The notes under the pieces were generated by a model. It was not told the origin of the DNA and ran no database searches. It saw only the letters and a program-made list of their open reading frames with translations. Positions 1 to 5,789 of a stretch of 5,789 nucleotides of DNA are shown piece by piece; the first letter of the stretch is position 1; the number at the start of each line of letters is the position of its first letter. Location of the stretch: NCBI GenBank assembly GCA_031550915.1, contig JAVBOF010000153.1:1-5789 (forward strand). Direction: 5' to 3'. Both the position numbers and the translations under genes were made by a program. Source of the DNA: JAVBOF01 sp031550915 (GTDB lineage: Bacteria; Bacillota; Clostridia; Christensenellales; MGBC116941).

Positions 1-229
1 CAGTGGCGTCAGGGTGACGGAGATCGGCACCGATGAATCGGCCGGCAGGATGAAATATGACCCGACGCATCCTGACGCAGATGAAAACGGATATGTAACT
101 TTGCCGAATGTAGATTTGGCAACGGAAATGGTGGATATGATGACGGCGTCGAGATCCTACGAGGCGAATGTAACGACATTCAACACCTTCAAGGCGATAG
201 CTTCAAAGGCGCTTGAAATAGGACGATAA
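1..229 (+). CDS. flgC: Flagellar basal-body rod protein FlgC, 3' end only
   Basis: This is the C-terminal part of FlgC, a proximal rod subunit exported through the flagellar type III apparatus. The open frame enters from the left edge (first full codon at base 2) and reads SGVRVTEI, matching the GVRV-type segment in the second half of FlgC. It continues through YDPTHPDADENGYV and LPNVDLATEMVDM to EANVTTFNTFKAIASKALEIGR and a TAA stop. The last 40 or so residues are the conserved C-terminal helix of rod/hook family proteins, which pairs with the N-terminal helix to form the D0 coiled coil. The TEMVDM and KALEIGR pattern separates FlgC from FlgB, FlgF and FlgG. A start at the GTG of base 14 would be false because the frame is open and homologous upstream of it. 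About 75 residues are visible, roughly half the usual 135-150. The gene is followed 17 bases later by fliE, the usual flgB-flgC-fliE order. Confidence 0.95.
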   Translation, partial: SGVRVTEIGTDESAGRMKYDPTHPDADENGYVTLPNVDLATEMVDMMTASRSYEANVTTFNTFKAIASKALEIGR

Positions 230-246
230 AAACAGAGGTGTAAATA

Positions 247-543
247 ATGGCTATTAATTCTATAACAGGTCTTGGATTGAACAACATATTGCCGGGCATA
301 AAAACCGAGACAACGGCCGGCGGAGAAAGTTTTGGAAAATTATTTGACGATGCCATATCAAATACTATAGATACCGAACTTGATGACAAGAGCAGCGCGC
401 TGAACCTGCTTACGGATGGCAATGCGGAAATTCACAATACGCTGATAGACGCGGAAGAAGCTGAACTATCTTTGCGGCTTATGCTGCAAATGAGGAATAA
501 AGTTATGGATTCCTACACCGAGATAATGAGGATGCAGGTTTAA
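247..543 (+). CDS. fliE: Flagellar hook-basal body complex protein FliE
   Basis: FliE is a small exported protein that joins the FliF MS ring to the rod and is among the first substrates of the export gate. The product has 98 residues, close to the family norm of about 100. Its C-terminus carries the family hallmark: LRLMLQMRNKVMDSYTEIMRMQV at residues 76-98 corresponds to the usual L-x-x-x-x-Q-x-RNK-V-x-x-A/S-Y-x-E-I-M-x-MQ ending. The N-terminal part (FGKLFDDAI, residues about 29-37) fits the conserved F-x-x-x-L-x-x-A-I segment. The start is ATG 247, since an in-frame TAA lies at 241-243 and an AGAGGTG ribosome site at 234-240 sits 6 bases upstream. There is no signal peptide or membrane segment, as expected for a type III substrate. 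The gene is normally followed by fliF, but here the next gene is fliO. Confidence 0.95.
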   Translation: MAINSITGLGLNNILPGIKTETTAGGESFGKLFDDAISNTIDTELDDKSSALNLLTDGNAEIHNTLIDAEEAELSLRLMLQMRNKVMDSYTEIMRMQV

Positions 544-606
544 GTGGCTTCGGAATTATTATAAAAGACGGGCTTTGTTCGTCGAGTGTATGGAAGGAAA
601 ATTGAA
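544..606. other. fliE-fliO gap, no gene seen
   Basis: This gap separates fliE from the preferred fliO start. It lies where fliF would usually begin. No FliF-like reading frame is present: the only start just after fliE (GTG 544) reads six codons and stops. A weak stem (GACG at 567-570 with CGTC at 580-583, 9-base loop) can be drawn but has no T-tract, so it is not a credible terminator. The last part holds the ribosome binding site of fliO. Confidence 0.6.
592..598 (+). promoter_or_regulatory. Ribosome binding site deciding the fliO start
   Basis: GGAAGGA at 592-598 lies 8 bases before TTG 607, a good distance for initiation. The alternative in-frame GTG at 586 has only CTTTGTTCGTCGA before it, with no purine-rich site. 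The sequence therefore favours the TTG start. Confidence 0.65.
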
Positions 607-1185
607 TTGCTGAATAGTAGTGCGTCAACCTTGGGAAACAATAGCGTTTTCGGCGCTATCATGCTGATATTGCTGATAGTCATAATAGCCGTCGCTGCAT
701 ATTTCACAACAAAAATGGTCGGCGTAAAGACGATGCGGAGGGCAAAGGGGTATTTTGGCAAGAAGACAATGTATATAGTGGATTCCCTTTCACTCGGCAA
801 AGATAAATCCATCGTTCTGGTTCAAATAGGGGGTAAGGTATATTTACTGGGGGTATCGCCGGGCAGTATAAACCTTCTATGCGATGATGATCGTATGGAT
901 TTTTCGGTGTCTGAAACCGCCGGTCAAGCAAGCGGGCCCGGGCCGATAGAACCGGCGCAAAAGGAATTTGAAGAGCAGGAAAGCGGATTTGCCGCTAAAC
1001 TGACGGACAGTATGAAGGGAATATTCAAAGGCGCACCGCCCGAAGAAAAAAGGCCGGATTCTTCACTAGAGAGGGACAGTATAGAAGGCGGGGACGACTT
1101 TTTAAAACGCATGGAACGAGATATGATGGAAAGGCGAAAACGAATGGATTCATTAAAGGATGGCGGCAGAGGAGGAAAGCCGTGA
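607..1185 (+). CDS. fliO: Flagellar biosynthesis protein FliO (FliZ in Bacillus naming)
   Basis: FliO is a bitopic membrane protein that assists assembly or stability of the FliP ring in the flagellar export gate. From TTG 607 the product has 192 residues; the longest frame, from GTG 586, would give 199. One strong membrane helix lies at about residues 14-35 (FGAIMLILLIVIIAVAAYF). It is followed by the small FliO domain: KKTMYIVDSLSLGKDKSIVLVQ, then GGKVYLLGVSPGSINLL, at about 52-91. This 'sLgkdksi.lv.vgg..yLLGv' pattern is the family signature. The remaining 100 residues form a charged, low-complexity tail rich in E, D, K and R (for example FLKRMERDMMERRKRMD), probably cytoplasmic and partly helical. 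Such tails vary widely between species. The position directly before fliP, with a 4-base stop/start overlap, agrees with the identification. FliO is the least conserved gate component, so position plus topology carry part of the call. Confidence 0.88.
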   Translation: MLNSSASTLGNNSVFGAIMLILLIVIIAVAAYFTTKMVGVKTMRRAKGYFGKKTMYIVDSLSLGKDKSIVLVQIGGKVYLLGVSPGSINLLCDDDRMDFSVSETAGQASGPGPIEPAQKEFEEQESGFAAKLTDSMKGIFKGAPPEEKRPDSSLERDSIEGGDDFLKRMERDMMERRKRMDSLKDGGRGGKP

Positions 1186-1952
1186 AAAAGGCTTGGGTAA
1201 AGCGAATATTGATTGTATTACCAATTGCGGCATTAGTTGCCGCTATTGTAGTATTACCGTCTACCTCTCTTGCAGCAACGCCGAACGATACGAGCATACT
1301 CAACGGACTGTTGGGGGACAGGGCAGAGACGGTGGATATAGTCCTCCTTTTGACCATTCTGACGATACTGCCGTCGATACTCCTCATGGTCACATGCTTT
1401 ACAAGGATAATCATAGTTCTCTCATTTTTGAGGAACGCCATTGGCGCCCAGTCCACACCACCCAACCAGGTATTGATAGGATTGGCGCTTTTTCTTAGTT
1501 TCTTTGTAATGGCGCCGGTGATTTCGGATATCAATGAGCAGGCATATAAGCCATATGTAGACCAACAGATAACTATGGAAGAAGCCACAACTAGGGCGCT
1601 TGTACCGCTGAAAGGCTTTATGCTGCGCCAGATGAAGGCTACCGATTTGGATATGTTCGCGGATATGGGAGGCGTTACGGAAGGGACCGCACCTGAGGAC
1701 CTGCCGATGCATATAATCATACCTTCGTTTATTACAAGCGAGATCAAAACAGCGTTTACAATAGGGTTCTTTATTTATATACCATTCATCGTAATAGACC
1801 TTGTTGTTGCGAGCACACTTATGTCTATGGGCATGATGATGCTTCCTCCTGTAATGATATCGCTGCCGTTTAAAATACTCATGTTCGTTGTTGTTGACGG
1901 ATGGACGCTCACTATACGTACACTTGTTTCGACGTTTGTGGGCGGCGGATAG
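1182..1952 (+). CDS. fliP: Flagellar export gate protein FliP
   Basis: FliP is the main subunit of the FliP-FliQ-FliR export gate (five FliP per gate in studied systems), through which rod, hook and filament proteins pass. The 256-residue length is typical. Residues 1-31 look like a cleavable signal peptide (MKKAWVKRILIVLP, a hydrophobic core, then STSLA before ATPND), as known for FliP in enterobacteria. Family landmarks are TRIIIVLSFLRNAIGAQSTPPNQVLIGLALFL after the first mature membrane segment, the P181-SFITSEIKTAFTIGFFIYIPF block, and PFKILMFVVVDGW at 229-241. The last two correspond to the two classical FliP signatures. The start is GTG 1182, with GGAGGA at 1171-1176 five bases upstream. 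GTGA shares 4 bases with the fliO stop, indicating translational coupling. The stop is TAG. An 82-base gap follows, unusually wide for this cluster. Confidence 0.97.
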   Translation: MKKAWVKRILIVLPIAALVAAIVVLPSTSLAATPNDTSILNGLLGDRAETVDIVLLLTILTILPSILLMVTCFTRIIIVLSFLRNAIGAQSTPPNQVLIGLALFLSFFVMAPVISDINEQAYKPYVDQQITMEEATTRALVPLKGFMLRQMKATDLDMFADMGGVTEGTAPEDLPMHIIIPSFITSEIKTAFTIGFFIYIPFIVIDLVVASTLMSMGMMMLPPVMISLPFKILMFVVVDGWTLTIRTLVSTFVGGG

Positions 1953-1981
1953 TAAAACATGGGCGTATATTAATTTCCTGT

Positions 1982-2011
1982 TAGACACAAAAAAATGTTT
2001 TTGGTTATACT
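1982..2011 (+). promoter_or_regulatory. Possible internal housekeeping-type promoter before fliQ
   Basis: In the fliP-fliQ gap, TAGACA at 1982-1987 (5 of 6 to TTGACA) is followed after 18 bases by TATACT at 2006-2011 (5 of 6 to TATAAT). Transcription would start near 2018, leaving a very short leader before the fliQ ribosome site at 2021-2026. The spacer includes an AT-only-loop inverted repeat, CAAAAA at 1988-1993 against TTTTTG at 1998-2003, which is too weak for a terminator. This is a match by eye in an AT-rich gap, and such matches arise by chance often. Confidence 0.3.
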
Positions 2012-2020
2012 AAGTTTGCT

Positions 2021-2026
2021 GGGAGG
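2021..2026 (+). promoter_or_regulatory. Ribosome binding site deciding the fliQ TTG start
   Basis: GGGAGG at 2021-2026 lies 8 bases before TTG 2035. The in-frame ATG codons at 2047, 2053 and 2062 are too far from it and would remove part of the conserved N-terminal segment of FliQ. Confidence 0.75.
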
Positions 2027-2034
2027 CGCGCTTT

Positions 2035-2304
2035 TTGGAAGTCGATATGATAATGACAACTATGCGGGATGCGATATATACAATGCTCTTGGTATCATTG
2101 CCGTTGCTTGGCATCAGCCTTATTGTCGGCGTATTGGTATCCATAATGCAGGCGGCGACGCAGATCAATGAGCAGACGCTCTCCTTTATACCCAAACTTG
2201 TGGCGATATTCTTGGCGCTTCTTGTTTTTGGCGGATGGATTGGCTCGGAGATATCGGATTTTTTGCATAGGCTGTATGACACGATCCTAAAAGTAGTGAT
2301 CTAG
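2035..2304 (+). CDS. fliQ: Flagellar export gate protein FliQ
   Basis: FliQ is a small hairpin membrane protein that packs around the FliP-FliR core of the export gate (four copies in studied systems). The product has 89 residues, the usual family length. Two membrane helices are visible, at about 14-36 (IYTMLLVSLPLLGISLIVGVLVS) and 52-75 (IPKLVAIFLALLVFGGWIG). They are joined by the diagnostic loop QAATQINEQTLSFIPKL at 39-55. The TTG start is supported by its ribosome site and by length: from this start, the recalled Bacillus subtilis FliQ N-terminus lines up without gaps through the first helix (SxPLL at about 21-25 here). The reading frame ends in TAG 11 bases before fliR, and the stop overlaps the purine stretch that serves fliR. 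It is preceded by the widest gap in the cluster, which may carry a promoter. Confidence 0.96.
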   Translation: MEVDMIMTTMRDAIYTMLLVSLPLLGISLIVGVLVSIMQAATQINEQTLSFIPKLVAIFLALLVFGGWIGSEISDFLHRLYDTILKVVI

Positions 2305-2315
2305 GACGGTTAGAT

Positions 2316-3110
2316 ATGGAGTTTTTGACACAGCTTACCCAACTTATACCTACCCGGCTTGATTACTTTATGCTTTTACTGTTCCGAATGACGGCGCTAT
2401 TGATATCGTCTCCGATTTTTGGCAGAAACAACGTGCCTACATATACAAAGATCGGGCTTTGCTTTATGATGGCCCTTACGATATATTCAAGCTTACAGCC
2501 GCAGGATATACCGTATATACATGCTTCGGAGTATTGGCTGCTTGCTTTGAAGGAGATAATAATCGGCCTTGCACTTGGCTTTGTGACAAACGCGTTTTTT
2601 TCGCTTATGTTTTGGGCAGGCCATATGATAGATATGCAGATAGGCTTCGGCATGGTAAACATCATGGATGTTCAGCAAAACATCCAGGTGCCGATATCCG
2701 GAAATATGCTGAACCTAATGTTTTTCTTGGTTTTCTTTATGATTGACGGGCACTTGATGCTGGTTAAGGTTTTATCCGGAACCCTGCAGACCCTGCCTCT
2801 CGGGGTGGTTGCGATATCCCCGAACGTAGCTTTTGTGGCGCTGGAAGTGTTTTCACTGGTGTTTATAATCGGTGTGAAAATCGCTATGCCCCTCATAGCG
2901 ATTGGACTGGTTTTGGAAGTTGCAATGGGGATAATTATACGCTCTATGCCCCAGATGAATATGTTTGTTGTTGGCATACCGCTTAAAATAGTCATAGGTT
3001 TTTTGATACTGATGATTATGATACCCGCGTATACGGATGTTTCCAGGGGGATATTCAATAATATGTTCGATTACGTGGAGAAAATGTTTGAGGGGATGAT
3101 GATGGTTTAA
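2316..3110 (+). CDS. fliR: Flagellar export gate protein FliR
   Basis: FliR is the single-copy subunit that closes the FliP5-FliR1 core of the export gate and contacts FlhB. The 264-residue product has the usual length and about six hydrophobic segments. Family landmarks in order are SSPIFGRNNVPTYTKIGL near residues 31-48, KEIIIGLALGFVTNAFF near 79-95, AGHMIDMQIGFGMVN near 101-115, QVPISGNMLNLMFFLVFFMIDGH near 124-146, and PQMNMFVVGIPLKI at 212-225. The start is ATG 2316; AGGA at 2303-2306, inside the fliQ stop region, gives a modest ribosome site 9 bases away. The TAA stop shares one base with the flhB ATG (TAATG). Some clostridia carry FliR and FlhB as one fused protein; here they are separate frames. 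Confidence 0.97.
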   Translation: MEFLTQLTQLIPTRLDYFMLLLFRMTALLISSPIFGRNNVPTYTKIGLCFMMALTIYSSLQPQDIPYIHASEYWLLALKEIIIGLALGFVTNAFFSLMFWAGHMIDMQIGFGMVNIMDVQQNIQVPISGNMLNLMFFLVFFMIDGHLMLVKVLSGTLQTLPLGVVAISPNVAFVALEVFSLVFIIGVKIAMPLIAIGLVLEVAMGIIIRSMPQMNMFVVGIPLKIVIGFLILMIMIPAYTDVSRGIFNNMFDYVEKMFEGMMMV

Positions 3111-4183
3111 TGGCTAATTCCGAAAGAACCGAAAAAGCTTCCCCTAAAAAACGGAGAGAGGCCCGCGAGAAGGGTCAAGTCGTCAAGAGTAACGAGGTCA
3201 ACATTGCCGTTACTTTGATTGCCATGTTTGCCGCTTTAAGCATAATGGCCGGATGGATAGGCGACGAAGTAATAAAAATGTGCGTGAACATGTTTACTGA
3301 GGGGGTTGCATCTGGTGCGTCACCTCAGTTGACAGGCGGGCAGGTAATGCATGTATTCGCGCAAACACTCACAAGCTTTGCCATCATAATTCTGCCGTTG
3401 ATGGCCGTTGCCCTGCTGGTAGGCGTTGGCGTGAATCTGGCGCAGGTGGGATTTTTGTTCACAACCAAGACACTGAAGGTGAGCTTTAGCAAGATAAGCC
3501 CGTTAAAAGGCTTCAAGCGTATGTTTTCGATGCGCACTATGGTGGAATTGCTGAAATCCGTTCTAAAGCTGGTTGCACTTGGTGTTGTGATATATATAAG
3601 CTTAAAAGATAAAATAGCCGGGTTAGCTAACCTGATGAACTATGATGTTTTGACATCTTTCAAGATCATACTGGATCTTGTAGTGAATTTGGCGTTTAGG
3701 GTAGGCATCGTACTTGTAATATTGGCAGTTTTTGATTATGCTTATCAATGGTGGAGAAACGAAAAAGACCTAAGGATGACTAAACAGGAAGTCAAGGATG
3801 AATATAAACAGGCGGAAGGCGATCCGAGGGTAAAGGGCAGGATAAGGAGCAAGCAGCGGGAAATGGGTATGATGCGTATGATGCAGAGCGTGCCTCAGGC
3901 GGACGTTGTCATAACAAACCCTACGCACTATGCGGTTGCTTTGAAGTATGAAAGAGAAAAATCTGATGCACCTTTTATATTAGCTAAAGGTAAGGATCTG
4001 GTGGCGCAAAAAATAAAAGAGATAGCCGCTGAACATAGGATCGAAATAACCGAGAATAAGCCGCTAGCACAGTCGCTGTATTTTTTCTGCGAGGTCGGCG
4101 ACCCGATACCGGAGGATCTGTACCAGACGGTTGCAGAGATACTCGCGTATGTCTACAAGATGAAGAGGGCATATGCAAGATAA
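3110..4183 (+). CDS. flhB: Flagellar export switch protein FlhB
   Basis: FlhB wraps the export gate and controls the switch from rod/hook to filament substrates after cleaving itself. The 357-residue product starts with the basic, conserved ERTEKASPKKRREAREKGQV segment (residues 5-24). Four membrane helices follow, at about 31-50, 87-110, 145-163 and 185-211. A charged linker (KQEVKDEYKQAEGDP, with GDP at 237-239) leads to the cytoplasmic domain. The autocleavage motif NPTH is intact at 270-273, followed by YAVALKYE; cleavage is expected between N270 and P271. The later part (APFILAKGKDLVAQKIKEIA, then ENKPLAQSLY) also matches the family. The start overlaps the fliR stop by one base. The nearest purine site, AGGGG at 3091-3095, is 14 bases away, so translation probably depends on ribosomes finishing fliR. 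The next gene, flhA, starts 18 bases after the TAA stop. Confidence 0.98.
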   Translation: MANSERTEKASPKKRREAREKGQVVKSNEVNIAVTLIAMFAALSIMAGWIGDEVIKMCVNMFTEGVASGASPQLTGGQVMHVFAQTLTSFAIIILPLMAVALLVGVGVNLAQVGFLFTTKTLKVSFSKISPLKGFKRMFSMRTMVELLKSVLKLVALGVVIYISLKDKIAGLANLMNYDVLTSFKIILDLVVNLAFRVGIVLVILAVFDYAYQWWRNEKDLRMTKQEVKDEYKQAEGDPRVKGRIRSKQREMGMMRMMQSVPQADVVITNPTHYAVALKYEREKSDAPFILAKGKDLVAQKIKEIAAEHRIEITENKPLAQSLYFFCEVGDPIPEDLYQTVAEILAYVYKMKRAYAR

Positions 4184-4201
4184 GGATTACGGAGTAGATA
4201 G

Positions 4202-5789
4202 ATGAAAGTTGCAGATATCATAATTGCGATATTCGTGATATTCATAGTGATGTTGATCATCCTGCCGCTGCCTACGGCGCTGTTGGATGTATTTATTGTA
4301 ATCAATATCTCACTTTCGGTGCTGGTTCTCGTTCTTACAATGAATATAAAGGAAACGCTGCAGTTTTCGTCGTTTCCTTCACTTTTGCTGGTAACAACTT
4401 TATTCCGGCTGGCTCTGAATATATCTTCAACCAGGCTTATCCTCGGTAACGGCGGTGATGCGGGACACGTTATAGCAACGTTTGGAAGCTTTGTTGTACG
4501 GGGCAACCTTATCGTCGGTATAATAATGTTCCTCATAATTATGATAGTGCAATTTATGGTCATAACTAAGGGCGCAGAGCGTGTTGCGGAAGTCGCGGCG
4601 AGGTTTACACTTGATGCTTTGCCCGGAAAACAGATGTCTATAGATGCAGATTTGAATACCGGCGTAATTGACGACCAGGAGGCCAGGCGCAGAAGAACCA
4701 ATGTGCAGAGGGAAGCGGATTTCTACGGAGCAATGGATGGTGCATCCAAGTTTGTAAAAGGTGATGCAATCGTCAGTATAATAATAACATTGATAAATAT
4801 TGTCGGTGGCTTGATTATCGGAATGACAGACGGAAGCGGCAGGGCGATAGGTGAGGTTGCCAGCACATATACGATGGCGACCGTGGGTGAAGGTCTTTGC
4901 GCCCAGATACCGGCGCTGCTCCTTTCAACAAGCATGGGCGTTATCGTTACAAGGGCTGCCGCAGAATCCTCTATGGGTATAGAGCTTTCGAGCCAGCTAT
5001 TTACAAGGCCGATAGTTCTTATAATAACAGGCGCGACCGTAATAGTGCTAAACCTGATACCAGGTATGCCGTTTACAATGTTTATAATTGGGGCGGCGCT
5101 TATTGTACTTGGAATCGTTAGCAGAAACGCTGCGCGCCGAAGGGAGGAAGCGGAAGCAGTGATGCCGGATGCTACCGAATCAATAGCGGAGGAAAAACGG
5201 CGGCCTGAGAGTGTTACCGCTCTTTTGCAGGTGAACCCGATTGAATTGGAATTTGGCTATGGAATAATCCCGATGGTGGATACATCGCAAGGCGGAGACC
5301 TTTTGGACAGGGTAGTAATGATACGCAGGCAATGTGCTCTTGAGCTTGGAATAATAGTACCGGCGATACGCCTGCGTGATGATATACAGCTTGGAACAAA
5401 CGAATACAGGATAAAGATCAAAGGCGTTGATGTAGCGTTTGGTGAAGTCATGATAGATCACTATATGGCTATGGACAGCGGAGGCGTAACGGGGGAGATA
5501 CAGGGTATCGAAACTGTGGAGCCTGCGTTTGGTCTGCCTGCGTTATGGATAACCGAGGCAGACAGGGAAAGAGCGGATCTCATGGGTTATACCACCGTTG
5601 ACGCACCGACGGTTATAGCGACCCATTTGACAGAAATAGTTAAGAGGCACAGCTATGAGTTGCTCAGCCGTCAGCAGGTGCAGACGCTTGTTGACAACGT
5701 TCGTGAAGCGCAACCGGCCCTTGTCGACGAGGTCGTTCCGAAGATATTTTCACTTGGCGAGGTACAAAAGGTTTTGGCGAATCTTCTAC
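4202..5789 (+). CDS. flhA: Flagellar export protein FlhA, 5' part (truncated by window edge)
   Basis: FlhA forms a nonameric ring at the export gate; its membrane part couples export to the proton motive force and its cytoplasmic domain binds chaperone-substrate complexes. The frame was read from ATG 4202 to the window end without a stop or shift: 529 codons of an expected 680-700. An in-frame TAG at 4199-4201 makes this the earliest start, and GGAG at 4191-4194 lies 7 bases upstream. The first 300 residues contain about eight membrane helices. The FHIPEP family block RFTLDALPGKQMSIDAD begins at R134, followed by DFYGAMDGASKFVKGD ending at D188. With a constant offset of 20, R127, R134, D138 and D188 correspond to the Salmonella export residues R147, R154, D158 and D208 as I recall them, so all four appear conserved. 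A charged linker (about 302-337) leads to the cytoplasmic domain at VTALLQVNPIELEFGYGIIPMVD (from 338). The missing piece is roughly the last 150 residues. Confidence 0.98.
   Translation, partial: MKVADIIIAIFVIFIVMLIILPLPTALLDVFIVINISLSVLVLVLTMNIKETLQFSSFPSLLLVTTLFRLALNISSTRLILGNGGDAGHVIATFGSFVVRGNLIVGIIMFLIIMIVQFMVITKGAERVAEVAARFTLDALPGKQMSIDADLNTGVIDDQEARRRRTNVQREADFYGAMDGASKFVKGDAIVSIIITLINIVGGLIIGMTDGSGRAIGEVASTYTMATVGEGLCAQIPALLLSTSMGVIVTRAAAESSMGIELSSQLFTRPIVLIITGATVIVLNLIPGMPFTMFIIGAALIVLGIVSRNAARRREEAEAVMPDATESIAEEKRRPESVTALLQVNPIELEFGYGIIPMVDTSQGGDLLDRVVMIRRQCALELGIIVPAIRLRDDIQLGTNEYRIKIKGVDVAFGEVMIDHYMAMDSGGVTGEIQGIETVEPAFGLPALWITEADRERADLMGYTTVDAPTVIATHLTEIVKRHSYELLSRQQVQTLVDNVREAQPALVDEVVPKIFSLGEVQKVLANLL

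Noticed and set aside
536..566. TATAAA at 560-565 as the -10 of a promoter before fliO
   Set aside because: No acceptable -35 lies 16-18 bases upstream, and no flagellar sigma (TAAA-N15-GCCGATAT-like) pattern fits either.
567..583. Stem-loop GACG/CGTC in the fliE-fliO gap as a terminator
   Set aside because: The stem has only four pairs with a nine-base loop and no following T-tract, so it is unlikely to stop transcription.
1025..1747. A 240-residue open frame on the minus strand across fliO and fliP
   Set aside because: It lies opposite two well-supported genes, has no recognisable family features, and its composition is what the reverse strand of membrane-protein codons produces.
1988..2003. 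Inverted repeat CAAAAA/TTTTTG between fliP and fliQ as a terminator or operator
   Set aside because: The arms are almost entirely A-T with a four-base loop, so the hairpin would be very weak, and it is likely chance in an AT-rich gap.
3092..3112. Programmed -1 frameshift fusing FliR and FlhB
   Set aside because: The flhB frame is open upstream only back to 3092 and contains no convincing slippery heptamer; simple stop-start coupling explains the TAATG arrangement.
4153..4701. A 182-residue minus-strand open frame across the flhB-flhA junction
   Set aside because: It is antisense to conserved parts of FlhA and has a low-complexity, I/T/S-rich translation typical of a reverse-strand shadow.

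Overview
This window holds a single run of flagellar genes, all on the + strand and packed end to end: the 3' end of flgC, then fliE, fliO, fliP, fliQ, fliR, flhB and the first three quarters of flhA, which runs off the right edge. No mobile element, RNA gene, CRISPR array, toxin or defence gene was found. The longest stretches without a gene are the fliP-fliQ gap (about 80 bases) and the fliE-fliO gap (about 60 bases).

Organism: most likely a Firmicute of the Clostridia type. The order fliO-fliP-fliQ-fliR-flhB-flhA and flgC-fliE match the halves of the Firmicute fla/che operon. Ribosome binding sites are strong and purine-rich (GGAGG-like). TTG and GTG starts are common, and codon use leans to ATA for isoleucine and AGG/AGA for arginine, at moderate GC by eye. 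The sequence alone does not support a genus.

Layout: flgC (proximal rod) ends near 229 and fliE (MS ring-rod junction) follows 17 bases later. After a 63-base gap comes fliO, read here from a TTG at 607 rather than the upstream GTG at 586. fliO overlaps fliP by 4 bases. The 82-base gap before fliQ contains a possible internal promoter. fliQ, fliR, flhB and flhA then follow with gaps or overlaps of -1 to 18 bases.

How the genes work together: FliP, FliQ and FliR form the membrane export gate of the flagellar type III secretion system, and FliO assists assembly of FliP. FlhB caps the gate and, after self-cleavage at NPTH, switches substrate class. FlhA couples export to the proton motive force and docks chaperone-substrate complexes. 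FliE and FlgC are among the early exported rod components. All diagnostic motifs that can be checked are intact, so the module looks functional.

The main oddity is the direct fliE-to-fliO junction. In the Bacillus/Clostridium arrangement, fliF through fliM/fliY and cheY, including the MS ring, switch, ATPase and hook genes, normally lie between them. Here they must be elsewhere in the genome or lost. No wholly new system was seen.
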